NCBI GenBank assembly: GCA_029246705.1
Contig: JAQWMQ010000003.1
Location: forward strand, 1-64,000
Source of the DNA: Phycisphaerales bacterium
GTDB taxonomy: Bacteria; Planctomycetota; Phycisphaerae; Phycisphaerales; SM1A02
Reading direction: 5' to 3'
DNA length: 64,000 bases
The position numbers and the translations under genes were made by a program. This document shows positions 18,657 through 32,063 of this stretch, one piece after another (the stretch's first letter is position 1; the number at the start of each line of letters is the position of its first letter). The notes under the pieces were generated by a model. That model had not been told where the DNA came from. It was given only the letters and a program-made list of their open reading frames with translations, and did no database searches.

Positions 18657-19832
18657 ATGGCTGAGATTGGTACCATGGTTTTGATGCGCGGATACCGCCT
18701 TCGTGAAGATCTGGACCGTTGCGATGCGAGTGGTTTCCAACTGCCGCTTGGTGTCGAAGCCATCGGACTGCCCCGGCCGACCCAGGGCTTCACCCTCGAA
18801 TACAACGCTGCCGAGCAGGAAGACGCTGATTCCTATTCCTTCCACGTGGTCGCCAGCCATCAGCTGGTCCGCGCGATCCTGCATCCTGCCCTGACCCTGC
18901 TCCCCGACGAGGTCTTTCCCGTGGTCGAGGTCGGCAGCCGGGATGCCTATCGATCAATCGACGTGTTTTCAGCCGGAGAACCCCTCGCCAAGCGCGAGTT
19001 CATGGAGATCTGGGCTGATTTCGAGCCTTTCCTGCTCGAAGACGCGACCATCGGCGCGGGAGCCAGCTCCGATGAACCGGCGATCGAGGTCTTCCTCGAC
19101 GCCTGGAAGGGTGTCTCCATCCATGTCCCGGTGCGCATGCGTGAACAGGTCGAGGTGATGCTTGCGGGGCTCGGCCTGCGCGAAGTCGCGGAGACCTGGG
19201 CGACCGACATCGAACACGACGTGGTCAACAACTCCCGGGTTCGTGACGTGCTGGAACTGCTGGACGACCAGTCACCGGACCTGGATGAACTGCTGCTCCA
19301 GATGCGTGAGGCCTGGTCACTCGAGCTGGACGTCAATCGCGAGTTGAACGTCGATGAGGGCGGGCGCCAGCTTGGTTTCACCCTCTGGCATGCGATCATC
19401 GTCGTGGAGCCGGTCGACGACGATGATGATGAGCGGGGGGCCTACGTATCGATCTGGACCACCGCCACCTCGCTCGGGCAGGTCGAGGAACTGGTCAGTG
19501 ACACCCTTGCCGGCATGCCGGAATGGAGCTTCCAGTCGATCTACTCGATCGATCGGGTCGCTTTCGACGAACGTCCCGATGAACTGGGTGAGCTGCCACC
19601 ACGTCGTGGGATCCCCGACGTGCACATGGTCAATATCGATATCTGGGGCGATCCGGACGGCAAGCCGCATGAGCACCCCGGCCCCGGCCCCGGCCCTGGT
19701 CCCGGTCCTGGTCCTGGTCCTGGTTCTGGTCCTGGTTCTGGTCCTGGTCCTGGTCCTGGTCCTGGTTCTGGTTCTGGTTCTGGTCCTGGTGGTCCCGGCG
19801 TGGATCCGGTCGAGCCGGACGACAAGGACTGA
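18657..19832 (+). CDS. Hypothetical protein with C-terminal Gly-Pro/Ser repeat tail
   Basis: A 391-residue protein if ATG 18657 is used. ATG 18675 or 18684 are alternatives, and none has a clear ribosome binding site. The first 330 residues are acidic and soluble (LLDDQSPDLDELLLQMREAW, EPVDDDDDERGAYVSIW), with no recognised fold and no signal peptide. Residues from about 340 form a GP/GS dipeptide tail, followed by an acidic end (VDPVEPDDKD). The stop codon overlaps the next start as TGATG, indicating translational coupling to two YkgJ-type proteins and so a shared task. The function is unknown. Confidence 0.8.
   Translation: MAEIGTMVLMRGYRLREDLDRCDASGFQLPLGVEAIGLPRPTQGFTLEYNAAEQEDADSYSFHVVASHQLVRAILHPALTLLPDEVFPVVEVGSRDAYRSIDVFSAGEPLAKREFMEIWADFEPFLLEDATIGAGASSDEPAIEVFLDAWKGVSIHVPVRMREQVEVMLAGLGLREVAETWATDIEHDVVNNSRVRDVLELLDDQSPDLDELLLQMREAWSLELDVNRELNVDEGGRQLGFTLWHAIIVVEPVDDDDDERGAYVSIWTTATSLGQVEELVSDTLAGMPEWSFQSIYSIDRVAFDERPDELGELPPRRGIPDVHMVNIDIWGDPDGKPHEHPGPGPGPGPGPGPGPGSGPGSGPGPGPGPGSGSGSGPGGPGVDPVEPDDKD
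19676..19797 (+). repeat. Hexanucleotide repeat encoding (Gly-Pro/Ser)n
   Basis: About 20 units of GGTCCT and variants (GGCCCC, GGTTCT) in frame, encoding the GP/GS tail of the gene at 18657. The 5' units are GGCCCC and the 3' units are more homogeneous, as expected from expansion by slippage. A copy change in units of six keeps the frame, so tail length could vary among strains. Confidence 0.93.
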
Positions 19833-20329
19833 TGTCCGATACCGAACAACAGCAGGATGACCGGGCCCCCTGGTACGCGAACGGATTGAAGTTCGAGTGC
19901 ACCATGTGCGGCAACTGTTGCACGGGTCCGCCCGGTGCGGTCTGGTTCGACGATGCCGAGGCTGAATCCATGGCGGGTGCACTTGGCATCACCCTGGAGG
20001 TCTTCCATCGTCGGTTCTCGCGGCGAATCAACGGACGCCAGAGCCTGCGCGAGCGACACACCAAGCACGGTTTCGACTGCATCCTGCTTGACCGCGAGAC
20101 CCAGCCCGGCCGAGCGCTCTGCAGGGTCTATCGGGCTCGGCCCACCCAGTGCCGAACCTGGCCGTTCTGGAGCGAGAATCTCGAGGATGAGGCTGCCTGG
20201 CAGGAGGCCAAGTCCGTGACGCCCTGTCCGGGCATGGGCACGGGAACCTTCGTACCCATCGAGGAGATCACCATCAGGCTCGGGGAATCCAACGAGGCCT
20301 CACGACGCTGTGCGGATCCGGACTGGTGA
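19832..20329 (+). CDS. YkgJ-family cysteine-cluster protein
   Basis: A 165-residue protein whose N-terminal FECTMCGNCCTGPPGAVWF, followed by FDCILLD, LCRVYRARPTQCRTWPFW and a late Cys, matches the CxxCxxCC...C pattern of the YkgJ/UPF0153 family of putative zinc- or iron-binding proteins. The cellular role of this family is not established. It is translationally coupled on both sides: its ATG overlaps the preceding stop codon and its stop overlaps the GTG of a second cysteine-cluster gene. Confidence 0.9.
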   Translation: MSDTEQQQDDRAPWYANGLKFECTMCGNCCTGPPGAVWFDDAEAESMAGALGITLEVFHRRFSRRINGRQSLRERHTKHGFDCILLDRETQPGRALCRVYRARPTQCRTWPFWSENLEDEAAWQEAKSVTPCPGMGTGTFVPIEEITIRLGESNEASRRCADPDW

Positions 20330-20820
20330 CTGTCGCTGCGGACGTTGCCCTCTGGAAGGCGGCGGCCGTGGACCCGCGGGTCTCCGAGGTCCTCTCCGCC
20401 ATCTTCAGTGATGCCACCGAGGTGGTCAGACGCGAGCGACCGCTCTGCCTGGCCAGCGGACGCTGTTGCCGATTCGAGGCTCATGGCCATCGACTCTACG
20501 TCACCGGTCTCGAGGCGGCCTGGTTTCTCCGGGCGCTCCTGAAGACGCGCGGGCGAACCCTGCAGTCCGCTGAAATCGAGTCCGCGCTATCCCGCGGGGA
20601 CTGCCCCTTGCTCGAGGACGGCTTGTGTTCCGTGCACGAGATCCGACCCTTCGGGTGTCGCGGCTACTTCTGTGATCCCCGTGCACGCTGGCAGGAAGCG
20701 ACCTACGAGCGGTGGCACCAGCAGGTCCGCGCCTTGCACGACGAACTCGAGCTTCCCTACGTGTACGCGGAATGGCGAGCCATGCTTTCGTCGTTGGTCG
20801 ACGATCGGCTGCCCGACTGA
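20326..20820 (+). CDS. Second YkgJ-like cysteine-cluster protein, GTG start
   Basis: A 164-residue protein starting with GTG in a GTGA overlap with the previous stop codon. It has the Cys pattern LCLASGRCCRFEAHGHRLYV, DCPLLEDGLCSVHEIRPFGC and GYFCDPR, a diverged version of the same family, with an additional helical N-terminus (about 35 residues). Two different cysteine-cluster proteins translated from adjacent coupled ORFs suggest a heteromeric or sequential pair. It is convergent with rpoC and ends just before a shared hairpin. Confidence 0.88.
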   Translation: MTVAADVALWKAAAVDPRVSEVLSAIFSDATEVVRRERPLCLASGRCCRFEAHGHRLYVTGLEAAWFLRALLKTRGRTLQSAEIESALSRGDCPLLEDGLCSVHEIRPFGCRGYFCDPRARWQEATYERWHQQVRALHDELELPYVYAEWRAMLSSLVDDRLPD

Positions 20821-20851
20821 GAGCCGGGTTCGCCGGGGGGGCAAAAGAAAA

Positions 20852-20878
20852 GGAGGCCCGCATTCGCTGCGGGCCTCC
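20852..20878 (-). terminator. Intrinsic terminator of the rpoBC operon
   Basis: GGAGGCCCGC and GCGGGCCTCC form a perfect 10-bp stem with a 7-base loop. On the minus strand it is followed by TTTTCTTTTGC, a T-rich tract, 26 bases beyond the rpoC stop. It can also limit read-through from the convergent YkgJ-like gene, although that side lacks a T-tract. Confidence 0.88.
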
Positions 20879-20903
20879 GAAGTGATCGATTGACTGGACG
20901 GGC

Positions 20904-23900
20904 TTACTCGGTGGCGGGGGTGTCCTCGCCCTTGGGGGCGTCCACCGGGGGTTCTGCGACTGCGACCTCGGCCGAGCCGGCATCCGTCATCTTGAGTTCC
21001 GCCTCGTCGGTCGAGAAGACTTCCATGACCGGTTCGGCACGTTCCGCACCCATGGCTTCGGCGTGCTCGGCAGCCTCGGCCAACATGGCGGCATCGGCTT
21101 CCTCCTCGATCGTGGGCTCGTCGACGAGCTTCTTGATCGTGAGTCCGCTGTACTGCTCGAAGCCGGTTCCCGCTGGGATGAGGTGACCAAGCAGCACGTT
21201 CTCCTTGAGACCGCGCAACTCGTCGACCGCGCCCTTGAGGGCTGCTTCGGTGAGGACCTTGGTGGTCTCCTGGAAGCTGGCACCGGAGAGGAACGATTCC
21301 GCCTGGAGCGAGGCCTTGGTGATGCCCAGCAGCAGGGTTCTGAACGCAGCCGGCTTGGCCCGCTTGGTCTTCGCCGGCTTCTTGCCTTCTGCATCCGCGA
21401 TCGCATTGGCTTCCTTGACCTCGTCCTTGTGGACGAGCTTCCCTGCGGGAAGCGAGGTCTCGCCCGGGTCCTCGACCCGGAGCATGGTGATCACGCGGTC
21501 GTTCATCTCCCTGAGGATGTGACGGTCGACGATCTCGTTCGGGAGCAGTTCCGTGTCACCGGTGTCGATGACATGGAGCTTGCCGAGCATCTGTCGAAGC
21601 ACGATCTCGATGTGCTTGTCGGAAATCGGCACGCCCTGCGCGCGGTAGACGTTCTGGACCTCGTCGAGCATGTACATGTAGAGCGGCTCGACGCCCTTGA
21701 TGCGGAGGATGTCCGCCGGGATCTGGGGGCCCTCGGTCAGGGCTTCTCCACTCTCGACCCGGTCGCCGGTGTGGACCAGCAGGGGCTTGCCCTGTGGCAC
21801 ATGGTGATCGTGCTCGAGGCCGGAATCACTGACCACGCGAATGGTCATCTTGCCCTTGCGCTTGTCGGAGTAGAGCTCGACGCGGCCGCCGATCTCGGCG
21901 AGCACCGTCGGGTCCTTCGGGGTTCGTGCCTCGAAGATCTCGGTGACGCGCGGCAGACCACCCACGATGTCCGCACTCTTGGACGCTTCCTTGGGCTTGC
22001 GGGCGAGGATCTGTCCGATCTTGACCTGCTGGCCGTCGGTGACGTCGATGCGTGCCTTGGCGGGGAGGTGGTGGAAGTCGAGGATGTTGCCTTCCTCGTT
22101 CTCGATGGTGACCTGCGGGTTTCGTTCCCCGGTGTGTTCGATCACGATCACTTCGGTGGTGCCGCTCTTGCCGGTCTCGCTTCGGACCGTCTGGTCCTGG
22201 ATGATGTCCTTGAAGCGCAGGGTTCCTGACTTCTCGGCGAGAATGACGTCACGCTGCGGATCCCACTCGACGACGATCTGTCCCTTTCGGACCTTGTCGC
22301 CGTTCTTGACGTGGATGGTCGCACCGTAGGGGACCTTGAACTTGTCGACTTCGCGGCCCTTGTCGTCCAGGATCGCGGCTTCACCGTTGCGCTTCAGTGC
22401 CTTGATCTCGGTCTGGCCCTCGATCTCGACTTCGACCTCGTTGCAGTCCCTGAGTTCGACGGAGCCTCCCTGGGGAGCCTTCCAGCTTCGGTCGATCATG
22501 CCCTGGACCGCGACGCCACCGGTGTGGAACGTACGCATGGTGAGCTGCGTTCCCGGTTCACCGATCGACTGTGCGGCAATGATGCCGACCGCCATGCCTT
22601 GTTCGACGATGTGGCCGGTGGACATGTCCATGCCGTAGCACTTCCTGCAGACGCCTCGGGCGGTCTGGCAGGTGAGCGGGCTGCGAACGTAGACCTGGTT
22701 GATGCCGAGCTTGTCGATCTTGCCGGCGATCTCCAGGTCGATGAGCTCGTTCTTCTTGACGATGACTTCATCGGTGAGTGGGTTGATGATCGCATCGACC
22801 GCGGTTCGGCCGATGATCGCCTCGCTCAGGGGAACGTCGACTTCCTCGCCCTTGAAGATCGCCCGCTTCGGGACACCTTGCAGGGTGCCGCAGTCGTGTT
22901 CGAGCACGGTGACCGACTGCGCGACGTCGCAGAGCTTGCGGGTGAGGTACCCGGAGTCCGCGGTCTTGAGTGCGGTGTCGGCCAGTCCCTTGCGAGCGCC
23001 GTGGGTCGAGGAGAAGTACTCGAGAACGTTCAGGCCCTCGCGGAAGTTCGCGCGGATCGGCGTCTCGATGATCTCGCCGTTGGGCTTGGCCATCAGGCCG
23101 CGCATGCCGGCGAGCTGCTGCATCTGGCTGGTGTTGCCTCGAGCACCCGAATCGGAGAACAGGTGGACGGGGTTGAGGTACTTGAAGCCCTCGGCATCGG
23201 CGATCGATGCCTCCACGCCGTTCTCGAATCGACGGTCGTTGGCGAGGGTCTCCTGCAACTTCTTGGTGAGGTCGCTTCGGCACTGTGCCCAGAGGTCGAG
23301 CAGGTTGTTGTGACGTTCGCGCTCGGTGATCGCACCGCCCTGGTAGGCCTTCTCGACTCGATCGGCCTTCTTCTGCGTCTCGTCGAGGAGGGATTCCTTG
23401 AGGATCGGGATACGAAGGTCGGCGATACCGAGGCTGAGGCCGGAGGTGGTGGAGCTTCGGAAGCCCACTTCCTTCATGCGGTCCAGGATCGCGATGGTCG
23501 CGGGTCGACCGAGGTTCTCGAAGGTGTCGTCGATCACCCGGGCACAGCCACCCTTGCCGAGCGAGCAGTTGTAGAACGGCATGCCGACTTCGGACGGATT
23601 GAACTCGTTCACGAGGATCTCGTTGAAGATGAGTCGGCCGACCGTGGTTTCGATGCGTCGGTTGTCCGGCATCGGCTCGACCGGGCCCTTTTCCTTGTTC
23701 ACGGTGCGAACGAAGGGTTCGAGTCGGACGTTGATCCGCTCGTGGAGCTTGATCGCGCCGGTCTCGTAGGCCAGGAGTGCCTCGGGAATGTCCTTGAACT
23801 TCGCCAGTTCCTCGGGCTTGCGCTCGTCCTCGATGTAGGTGGTGGTGAGGAAGTAGACGCCCATCACGATGTCCTGCGAAGGCGAGACGATCGGGTTGCC

Positions 23901-25370
23901 GTTGGCGGGGCTGAAGATGTTGTGCGTCGAGAGCATCAGCACGTGGGCTTCTGCCTGGGCCTCGACGGAGAGGGGCAGGTGGACCGCCATCTGGTCACCG
24001 TCGAAGTCCGCGTTGTAGCCGGTGCAGACCAGGGGGTGGATCATGATCGCGTTGCCTTCGACCAGGACCGGTTCGAAGGCCTGGATGCCCATGCGGTGGA
24101 GGGTCGGGGCGCGGTTGAGCAGCACCGGGTGGTTCCGGATGACCTGCTCGAGGATGTCCCAGACCTCGGGGTCACGACGTTCCAGCATGCGCTTGGCGCT
24201 CTTGATGGTGTCGGCGAGTCCCTGTTCCTTGAGGCGGCGGATGATGAACGGCTGGAAGAGCTCGAGGGCGATCTTCTTGGGAAGGCCGCACTGGTAGAGC
24301 TTCAGCTCGGGGCCGACCACGATCACGCTTCGTGCGCTGTAGTCGACGCGCTTGCCGAGCAGGTTCTCGCGGAAGCGGCCCTGCTTGCCCTTGATCATGT
24401 CGGTGATCGACTTGAGGGGGCGGTTGCTGGAACCGAGGACCGGTCGTCGGCATCGGCCGTTGTCGAAGAGGGCGTCGACCGCCTGCTGCAGCATGCGCTT
24501 CTCGTTGCGGATGATGACCTCGGGTGCGTTGAGGTCCATCAGCTTCTTGAGGCGGTTGTTGCGGTTGATGATTCGACGGTAGAGGTCGTTCAGGTCGCTG
24601 GTCGCGAAGTTGCCGCTTTCCAGGAGGACCAGGGGCCGCAGGTCGGGGGGAATGACCGGCACCACGTCGAGGACCATCCAGGCGGGATCGTTCTCACTGT
24701 TGCGGATCTGCTCGACGATCTTGAGCCGCTTGGAGAGATCCTTCTCGCGCTGCTTGCTCTTGGTGGTCGAGAGCTCGTCGCGCAGCTCGAAGGCCAGCTC
24801 GACCAGGTCCAGCTGGTTGAGGAGCTCGCGGATCGCTTCGGCGCCCATCATGGCGGTGAAGCCGGAACCGTTCTTCTCGTAGGCCCCTCGGTACTCGTCC
24901 TCGGTCAGGACCTGCTTGTAGGCGAGGTCGGTGGTGCCGGGGTCGGTGACCACGTAGTCCTGGAAGTAGATGACCTTCTCGAGATCACCCGTCTTCATCG
25001 CGAGCAGGTTGCCGAGACGGCTGGGCATCGCCTTGAAGAACCAGATGTGGACGATGGGGGCGGCCAGGTTGATGTGCCCCATGCGCTTGCGGCGCACGCG
25101 GGAGTGGGTCACCTTGACGCCGCAGCGATCGCAGATGATGCCCTTGTACTTGGTGCCCTTGTACTTGCCGCACGCACACTCGTAATCACGTTCGGGTCCG
25201 AAGATCCGTTCGCAGAAGAGGCCGTCCCGTTCGGGGCGGTAGGTGCGGTAATTGATGGTTTCCGGCTTCTTCACCTCACCGAACGACCAACTGCGGATGT
25301 CGTTCGGACTGGCGAGGGTGATCTTCACCGAGCCGTAATCATTGACGCGATCGTAGACGCTCTCGGACAT
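20904..25370 (-). CDS. rpoC: RNA polymerase beta' subunit
   Basis: Catalytic subunit of RNA polymerase, 1488 residues. The N-terminal zinc site ([20 protein letters not shown]), the active-site Mg-binding loop [16 protein letters not shown], the second zinc-binding Cys set ([13 protein letters not shown] ... [13 protein letters not shown]) and the trigger-loop region ([18 protein letters not shown]) are all present. The C-terminus ends in an Ala/Glu/Pro-rich tail (about 60 residues) that is probably disordered. It follows rpoB with a 75-base gap and is terminated by the hairpin at 20852-20878. Confidence 0.98.
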   Translation of the reverse strand: MSESVYDRVNDYGSVKITLASPNDIRSWSFGEVKKPETINYRTYRPERDGLFCERIFGPERDYECACGKYKGTKYKGIICDRCGVKVTHSRVRRKRMGHINLAAPIVHIWFFKAMPSRLGNLLAMKTGDLEKVIYFQDYVVTDPGTTDLAYKQVLTEDEYRGAYEKNGSGFTAMMGAEAIRELLNQLDLVELAFELRDELSTTKSKQREKDLSKRLKIVEQIRNSENDPAWMVLDVVPVIPPDLRPLVLLESGNFATSDLNDLYRRIINRNNRLKKLMDLNAPEVIIRNEKRMLQQAVDALFDNGRCRRPVLGSSNRPLKSITDMIKGKQGRFRENLLGKRVDYSARSVIVVGPELKLYQCGLPKKIALELFQPFIIRRLKEQGLADTIKSAKRMLERRDPEVWDILEQVIRNHPVLLNRAPTLHRMGIQAFEPVLVEGNAIMIHPLVCTGYNADFDGDQMAVHLPLSVEAQAEAHVLMLSTHNIFSPANGNPIVSPSQDIVMGVYFLTTTYIEDERKPEELAKFKDIPEALLAYETGAIKLHERINVRLEPFVRTVNKEKGPVEPMPDNRRIETTVGRLIFNEILVNEFNPSEVGMPFYNCSLGKGGCARVIDDTFENLGRPATIAILDRMKEVGFRSSTTSGLSLGIADLRIPILKESLLDETQKKADRVEKAYQGGAITERERHNNLLDLWAQCRSDLTKKLQETLANDRRFENGVEASIADAEGFKYLNPVHLFSDSGARGNTSQMQQLAGMRGLMAKPNGEIIETPIRANFREGLNVLEYFSSTHGARKGLADTALKTADSGYLTRKLCDVAQSVTVLEHDCGTLQGVPKRAIFKGEEVDVPLSEAIIGRTAVDAIINPLTDEVIVKKNELIDLEIAGKIDKLGINQVYVRSPLTCQTARGVCRKCYGMDMSTGHIVEQGMAVGIIAAQSIGEPGTQLTMRTFHTGGVAVQGMIDRSWKAPQGGSVELRDCNEVEVEIEGQTEIKALKRNGEAAILDDKGREVDKFKVPYGATIHVKNGDKVRKGQIVVEWDPQRDVILAEKSGTLRFKDIIQDQTVRSETGKSGTTEVIVIEHTGERNPQVTIENEEGNILDFHHLPAKARIDVTDGQQVKIGQILARKPKEASKSADIVGGLPRVTEIFEARTPKDPTVLAEIGGRVELYSDKRKGKMTIRVVSDSGLEHDHHVPQGKPLLVHTGDRVESGEALTEGPQIPADILRIKGVEPLYMYMLDEVQNVYRAQGVPISDKHIEIVLRQMLGKLHVIDTGDTELLPNEIVDRHILREMNDRVITMLRVEDPGETSLPAGKLVHKDEVKEANAIADAEGKKPAKTKRAKPAAFRTLLLGITKASLQAESFLSGASFQETTKVLTEAALKGAVDELRGLKENVLLGHLIPAGTGFEQYSGLTIKKLVDEPTIEEEADAAMLAEAAEHAEAMGAERAEPVMEVFSTDEAELKMTDAGSAEVAVAEPPVDAPKGEDTPATE

Positions 25371-25445
25371 GGGCTTTAAAGCTCCCCTGGTGGGTTGCTG
25401 GAGTTCATTCGTTCAACGGGAAAGGCGGTACTCAGGTGCCCTGCA

Positions 25446-29249
<3,804 letters not shown>

Positions 29250-29501
29250 CGACACCTTCCCTCGAGGGTGATAAAAGTACCCGCACCGTGGGCGGTCCGG
29301 GGTCCGGATTCATCGATACGCTTCTGCTCGACTCAAAAATTTGGGCTGTTCACCGACAAGCAGGAAAGTCTAAACGCCCCTCTAAGCGAGAACAATACCA
29401 ACCGAGGCTGAAAATTGAGGTTTTCCTCAAGATTGTGCTCGTCTCGTGGTCAGAACGGGCTGAAATCAAACAAGCGTATCAATTCGTGGACGAGGTGTAA
29501 A

Positions 29502-29529
29502 ACAAGGGGCTCCAGCGGGAGCCCCTTGT
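29502..29529 (-). terminator. Hairpin in the rplL-rpoB gap (terminator or attenuator)
   Basis: ACAAGGGGCTCC and GGAGCCCCTTGT make a perfect 12-bp stem with a 4-base loop, 53 bases past the rplL stop and about 250 bases before rpoB. On the minus strand TTTAC follows. A partial terminator at this place is established in E. coli, where it lowers rpoBC relative to ribosomal-protein expression; the same role is inferred here. The remaining leader (29256-29501) holds no ORF I can support. Confidence 0.75.
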
Positions 29530-29581
29530 ATCGACTGGGTGCCCGTTCCTGCCTGATGGCGGCAGGAGACGGGAAACCGAC

Positions 29582-30007
29582 TTACTTGATGCCGACGGTG
29601 CCGCCGGCTTCTTCGAGCTTGGTCTTGAGGTCGTTGGCTTCGTCCTGGGTGGCCTTTTCCTTGACCGCCTGCGGAGCGCCGTCGACCAGGGCCTTGGCTT
29701 CCTTGAGGCCGAGTCCGGTGATCTCGCGAACGGCCTTGATGACCTGGATCTTCTTGTCGCCGGCAGCTTCGAGGATGACGTCGAATTCGGTCTGTTCCTC
29801 GGCAGCGCCACCTTCGTCTCCGCCTGCAGCGACCATGACGGCTCCGCCGGCGGCGGGCTCGATGCCGTAGGCATCCTTCATGTAGTCGGTGAGGTCGACG
29901 GCTTCCTTCAAGGTCAGCCCGGCGATCTCGTCACCAAGCTTGGTGATCTTCGCATCGAAGCTCTTGTCGGAGGTTGCGGTTTCGGCGGTGTTTTCTTCTT
30001 CGGACAT
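29582..30007 (-). CDS. rplL: 50S ribosomal protein L7/L12
   Basis: Stalk protein recruiting translation GTPases, 141 residues. It has the N-terminal dimerisation domain ([20 protein letters not shown]), an Ala/Gly hinge (about 52-70) and the C-terminal domain with [20 protein letters not shown] and [17 protein letters not shown]. An additional N-terminal 15-20 acidic residues ([15 protein letters not shown]) make it slightly longer than the usual 120-130. It follows rplJ in the standard order. Confidence 0.97.
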   Translation of the reverse strand: MSEEENTAETATSDKSFDAKITKLGDEIAGLTLKEAVDLTDYMKDAYGIEPAAGGAVMVAAGGDEGGAAEEQTEFDVILEAAGDKKIQVIKAVREITGLGLKEAKALVDGAPQAVKEKATQDEANDLKTKLEEAGGTVGIK

Positions 30008-30124
30008 TGGGGGTCTCTTTTCTGTTCCGCGTTCCGAGAGGCGCCGCTTCGGCGACGTTTAACCTGTTGATCGGCCAGTCGGTGACGCTGGTGAAAAAGT
30101 CTGGTGCGTGAAGTCGGGACGGCC

Positions 30125-30667
30125 TCAGCCTGAGCTGATGGTCTCGCCCTTTTCGAGCTTCTCCTGAATCTGCTTGACGATGCCGAGGATCTGGCCGCCG
30201 GGGGCTCCGACCACGCCGAGCACCTTCTTGTAGGGCGCGAGCACGAGTGCCACGACCTGTGCCTGGGACTCCTCCTTGGTGGGGAAGTCGCTGAGTCGCT
30301 TGACGCCCTTGTTCCCCTCGAAGAACTCGCCATCGAGGATGGCGGCCTTGAGTTCCAGGGCGTCGAATTCCTTGGCGCAACGAACGAGTTCGCGTGCGAC
30401 CTGGACGACGGAGTCCGAGCCGGTCACCACCGCGGAAGGTCCCAGCAGGGCTGGTGCGAGTCCTTCCAGGGGGCCGCCGCTGAACGCCTTGTTGGCCAGG
30501 GTGTTCTTGACGATGGTCACGCGGATGTCGCTCTTGGCGAGTTCACCGCGGAACGCGTTGTTGTCGTTCGCGTCCATGCCGCGAATCTCGATCACGACAG
30601 CGCTGTCGATGTCCTCGAAGCGCCGCTCGTAGTCGGCGATGATCATTTCCTTGACGGGCTTGCTCAT
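30125..30667 (-). CDS. rplJ: 50S ribosomal protein L10
   Basis: 180-residue stalk base protein that binds 23S rRNA and carries L7/L12 dimers. N-terminal MSKPVKEMIIADYERRFEDI, the region KNTLANKAFSGGPLEGLAPA and the C-terminal helix that binds L12 (GIVKQIQEKLEKGET) are visible. The gap of 117 bases to rplL is larger than the others in the operon and could hold the regulatory leader of rplL. Confidence 0.96.
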   Translation of the reverse strand: MSKPVKEMIIADYERRFEDIDSAVVIEIRGMDANDNNAFRGELAKSDIRVTIVKNTLANKAFSGGPLEGLAPALLGPSAVVTGSDSVVQVARELVRCAKEFDALELKAAILDGEFFEGNKGVKRLSDFPTKEESQAQVVALVLAPYKKVLGVVGAPGGQILGIVKQIQEKLEKGETISSG

Positions 30668-30692
30668 GGCTTGTTTCCTTGCTGCTCGACCG

Positions 30693-31367
30693 TCAGACGG
30701 CGATCTCGATACCCGGGGTCATGCTGCCCGAGATGACGAATTTCTTGATGTAAGCGCCCTTGGCCGAAGCGGGGCGGATCTTCTCGAGGGTGTCCGCGAA
30801 GTGCTGCAGGTTGTCGATGAGCTGTTCATCGGTGAAGCTCATCTTCCCGATGATGCAGTGGATGTTTCCACCGTCGTCATTGCGGTATTCCTGCTTGCCC
30901 GCGCTGTATTCCTTGACCGCCTCGCCGACGTTGGGGGCGACGGTGCCGGCCTTCGGGGAGGGCATCATGCCCTTGGGACCGAGGACCTTGCCCAGCCGGC
31001 TGACCACCCGCATCATGTCGGGGGTCGAGATCGCGACGTCGAAATCGAACCAGCCATCCGCGACCTTCTTGACCAGTTCCTCGCCACCGGCCTCGATGGC
31101 GCCGGCACTGCTGGCTTCCTCGACCTTGTCCGGAGGACAGAAGGCGATGACCCGGGCGGACTTGCCGATGCCGTTGGGCATGGCGATCGAGCCGCGGAGG
31201 GCCTGGTCGGCCTGCTTGGGATCGATGCCCAGGTGGACCACCGCATTCACGGTCTGGTCGAACTTGGGGGCCTTGAAATCCCGAAGCTTCACGACCGCCG
31301 CACCCAGTTGCATGGGTTCGGTCGGACAGAGCTCCAGGTTTGCCTTGACTCTCTTGCCTTGGGCCAT
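30693..31367 (-). CDS. rplA: 50S ribosomal protein L1
   Basis: 224-residue L1 stalk protein and, in many bacteria, translational repressor of the rplKA operon. Features are FDQTVNAVVHLGIDPKQADQ, GSIAMPNGIGKSARVIAF and the signature region SRLGKVLGPKGMMPSPKAGT, plus GKMSFTDEQLIDNLQHF. It starts 3 bases after the rplK stop codon. Confidence 0.97.
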   Translation of the reverse strand: MAQGKRVKANLELCPTEPMQLGAAVVKLRDFKAPKFDQTVNAVVHLGIDPKQADQALRGSIAMPNGIGKSARVIAFCPPDKVEEASSAGAIEAGGEELVKKVADGWFDFDVAISTPDMMRVVSRLGKVLGPKGMMPSPKAGTVAPNVGEAVKEYSAGKQEYRNDDGGNIHCIIGKMSFTDEQLIDNLQHFADTLEKIRPASAKGAYIKKFVISGSMTPGIEIAV

Positions 31368-31370
31368 GGG

Positions 31371-31799
31371 TCAGTTCCCTTCCACATCGACGCCCATCGA
31401 ACGGGCGGTGCCCGCGATGATCAGTGCACCTGCGTCAATGGTGTGTGCGTTCAGGTCTTCCATCTTCTCTTCGGCGATCGTCCGGCACTGGTCCATGGTG
31501 ATCTTCCCCACCTTGTTGGTGTGGGGTTCGCCCGAGCCCTTGTCGATCCGCGCGGCTTCCTTGATCAGGACGGAAGCGGGCGAGGACTTGATCTCGATGT
31601 CGAAGGAGCGATCCTCGTAGACCGTGATCAGGCAGCCGACGACCTTGCCGTTCAACTCGCGGGTGCGCTCGTTGAAGACCTGGATGAACTGTCCCGGGTT
31701 GACGCCGTTGGCGCCCAGTGCAGGTCCCAGCGGGGGCGCAGGGGTGGCCTGGCCTCCGGGGGCCGTGATCTTGAGCGTAGTGGTAACTTTCTTGGCCAT
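31371..31799 (-). CDS. rplK: 50S ribosomal protein L11
   Basis: 142 residues from ATG 31799, chosen because MAKKVTTTLKITAPGGQATP is the family N-terminus and AGGA precedes it; the open frame extends 26 codons further without support. GPALGANGVNPGQFIQVFNE and the C-terminal GKITMDQCRTIAEEKMEDLN, GTARSMGVDV are hallmarks. It opens the rplKAJL-rpoBC operon. In most bacteria secE and nusG lie upstream; here a metalloprotease gene on the same strand does. Confidence 0.97.
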   Translation of the reverse strand: MAKKVTTTLKITAPGGQATPAPPLGPALGANGVNPGQFIQVFNERTRELNGKVVGCLITVYEDRSFDIEIKSSPASVLIKEAARIDKGSGEPHTNKVGKITMDQCRTIAEEKMEDLNAHTIDAGALIIAGTARSMGVDVEGN

Positions 31800-32004
31800 G
31801 TCGTTTCCTACCTCCCACCGCGGGTCATCCGGCATACGCGCCTGATGTGGATCCGAACCGGCCTGGCTCGGGATCACCCCGCAGTAGTCCTTGCGGTTTT
31901 GAATATCGAGTCGCGCAGCTTAACGGCCCCATCCGCCGGGGGCAAGGGCTTGGGCATGCCTCGAATCAAGGCCGTTCGAGCATCCATGACGGGCCTGAAT
32001 GAAA

Positions 32005-32032
32005 CATGCCAGGGCCCTGGGGCCCTGGCATG
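32005..32032 (-). terminator. Terminator hairpin after the metalloprotease gene
   Basis: CATGCCAGGGCC and GGCCCTGGCATG form a perfect 12-bp stem with a CTGG loop, 31 bases past the protease stop codon. On the minus strand TTTCATTC follows. It isolates the ribosomal-protein operon, which must have its own promoter in 31800-32004. Confidence 0.8.
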
Positions 32033-32063
32033 AAATGGATCGAGACGTTTGGGGCGGGGGGGC

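Noticed and set aside
22311-25379. Very long plus-strand ORF opposite rpoC, and a similar one opposite rpoB
   Set aside because: The antisense strand of strongly biased rpo codons stays open by composition; no ribosome binding site and no family match.
29256-29501. Riboswitch or small gene in the rpoB leader
   Set aside because: No recognisable riboswitch pattern or ORF; only the rplL-rpoB hairpin is supported.
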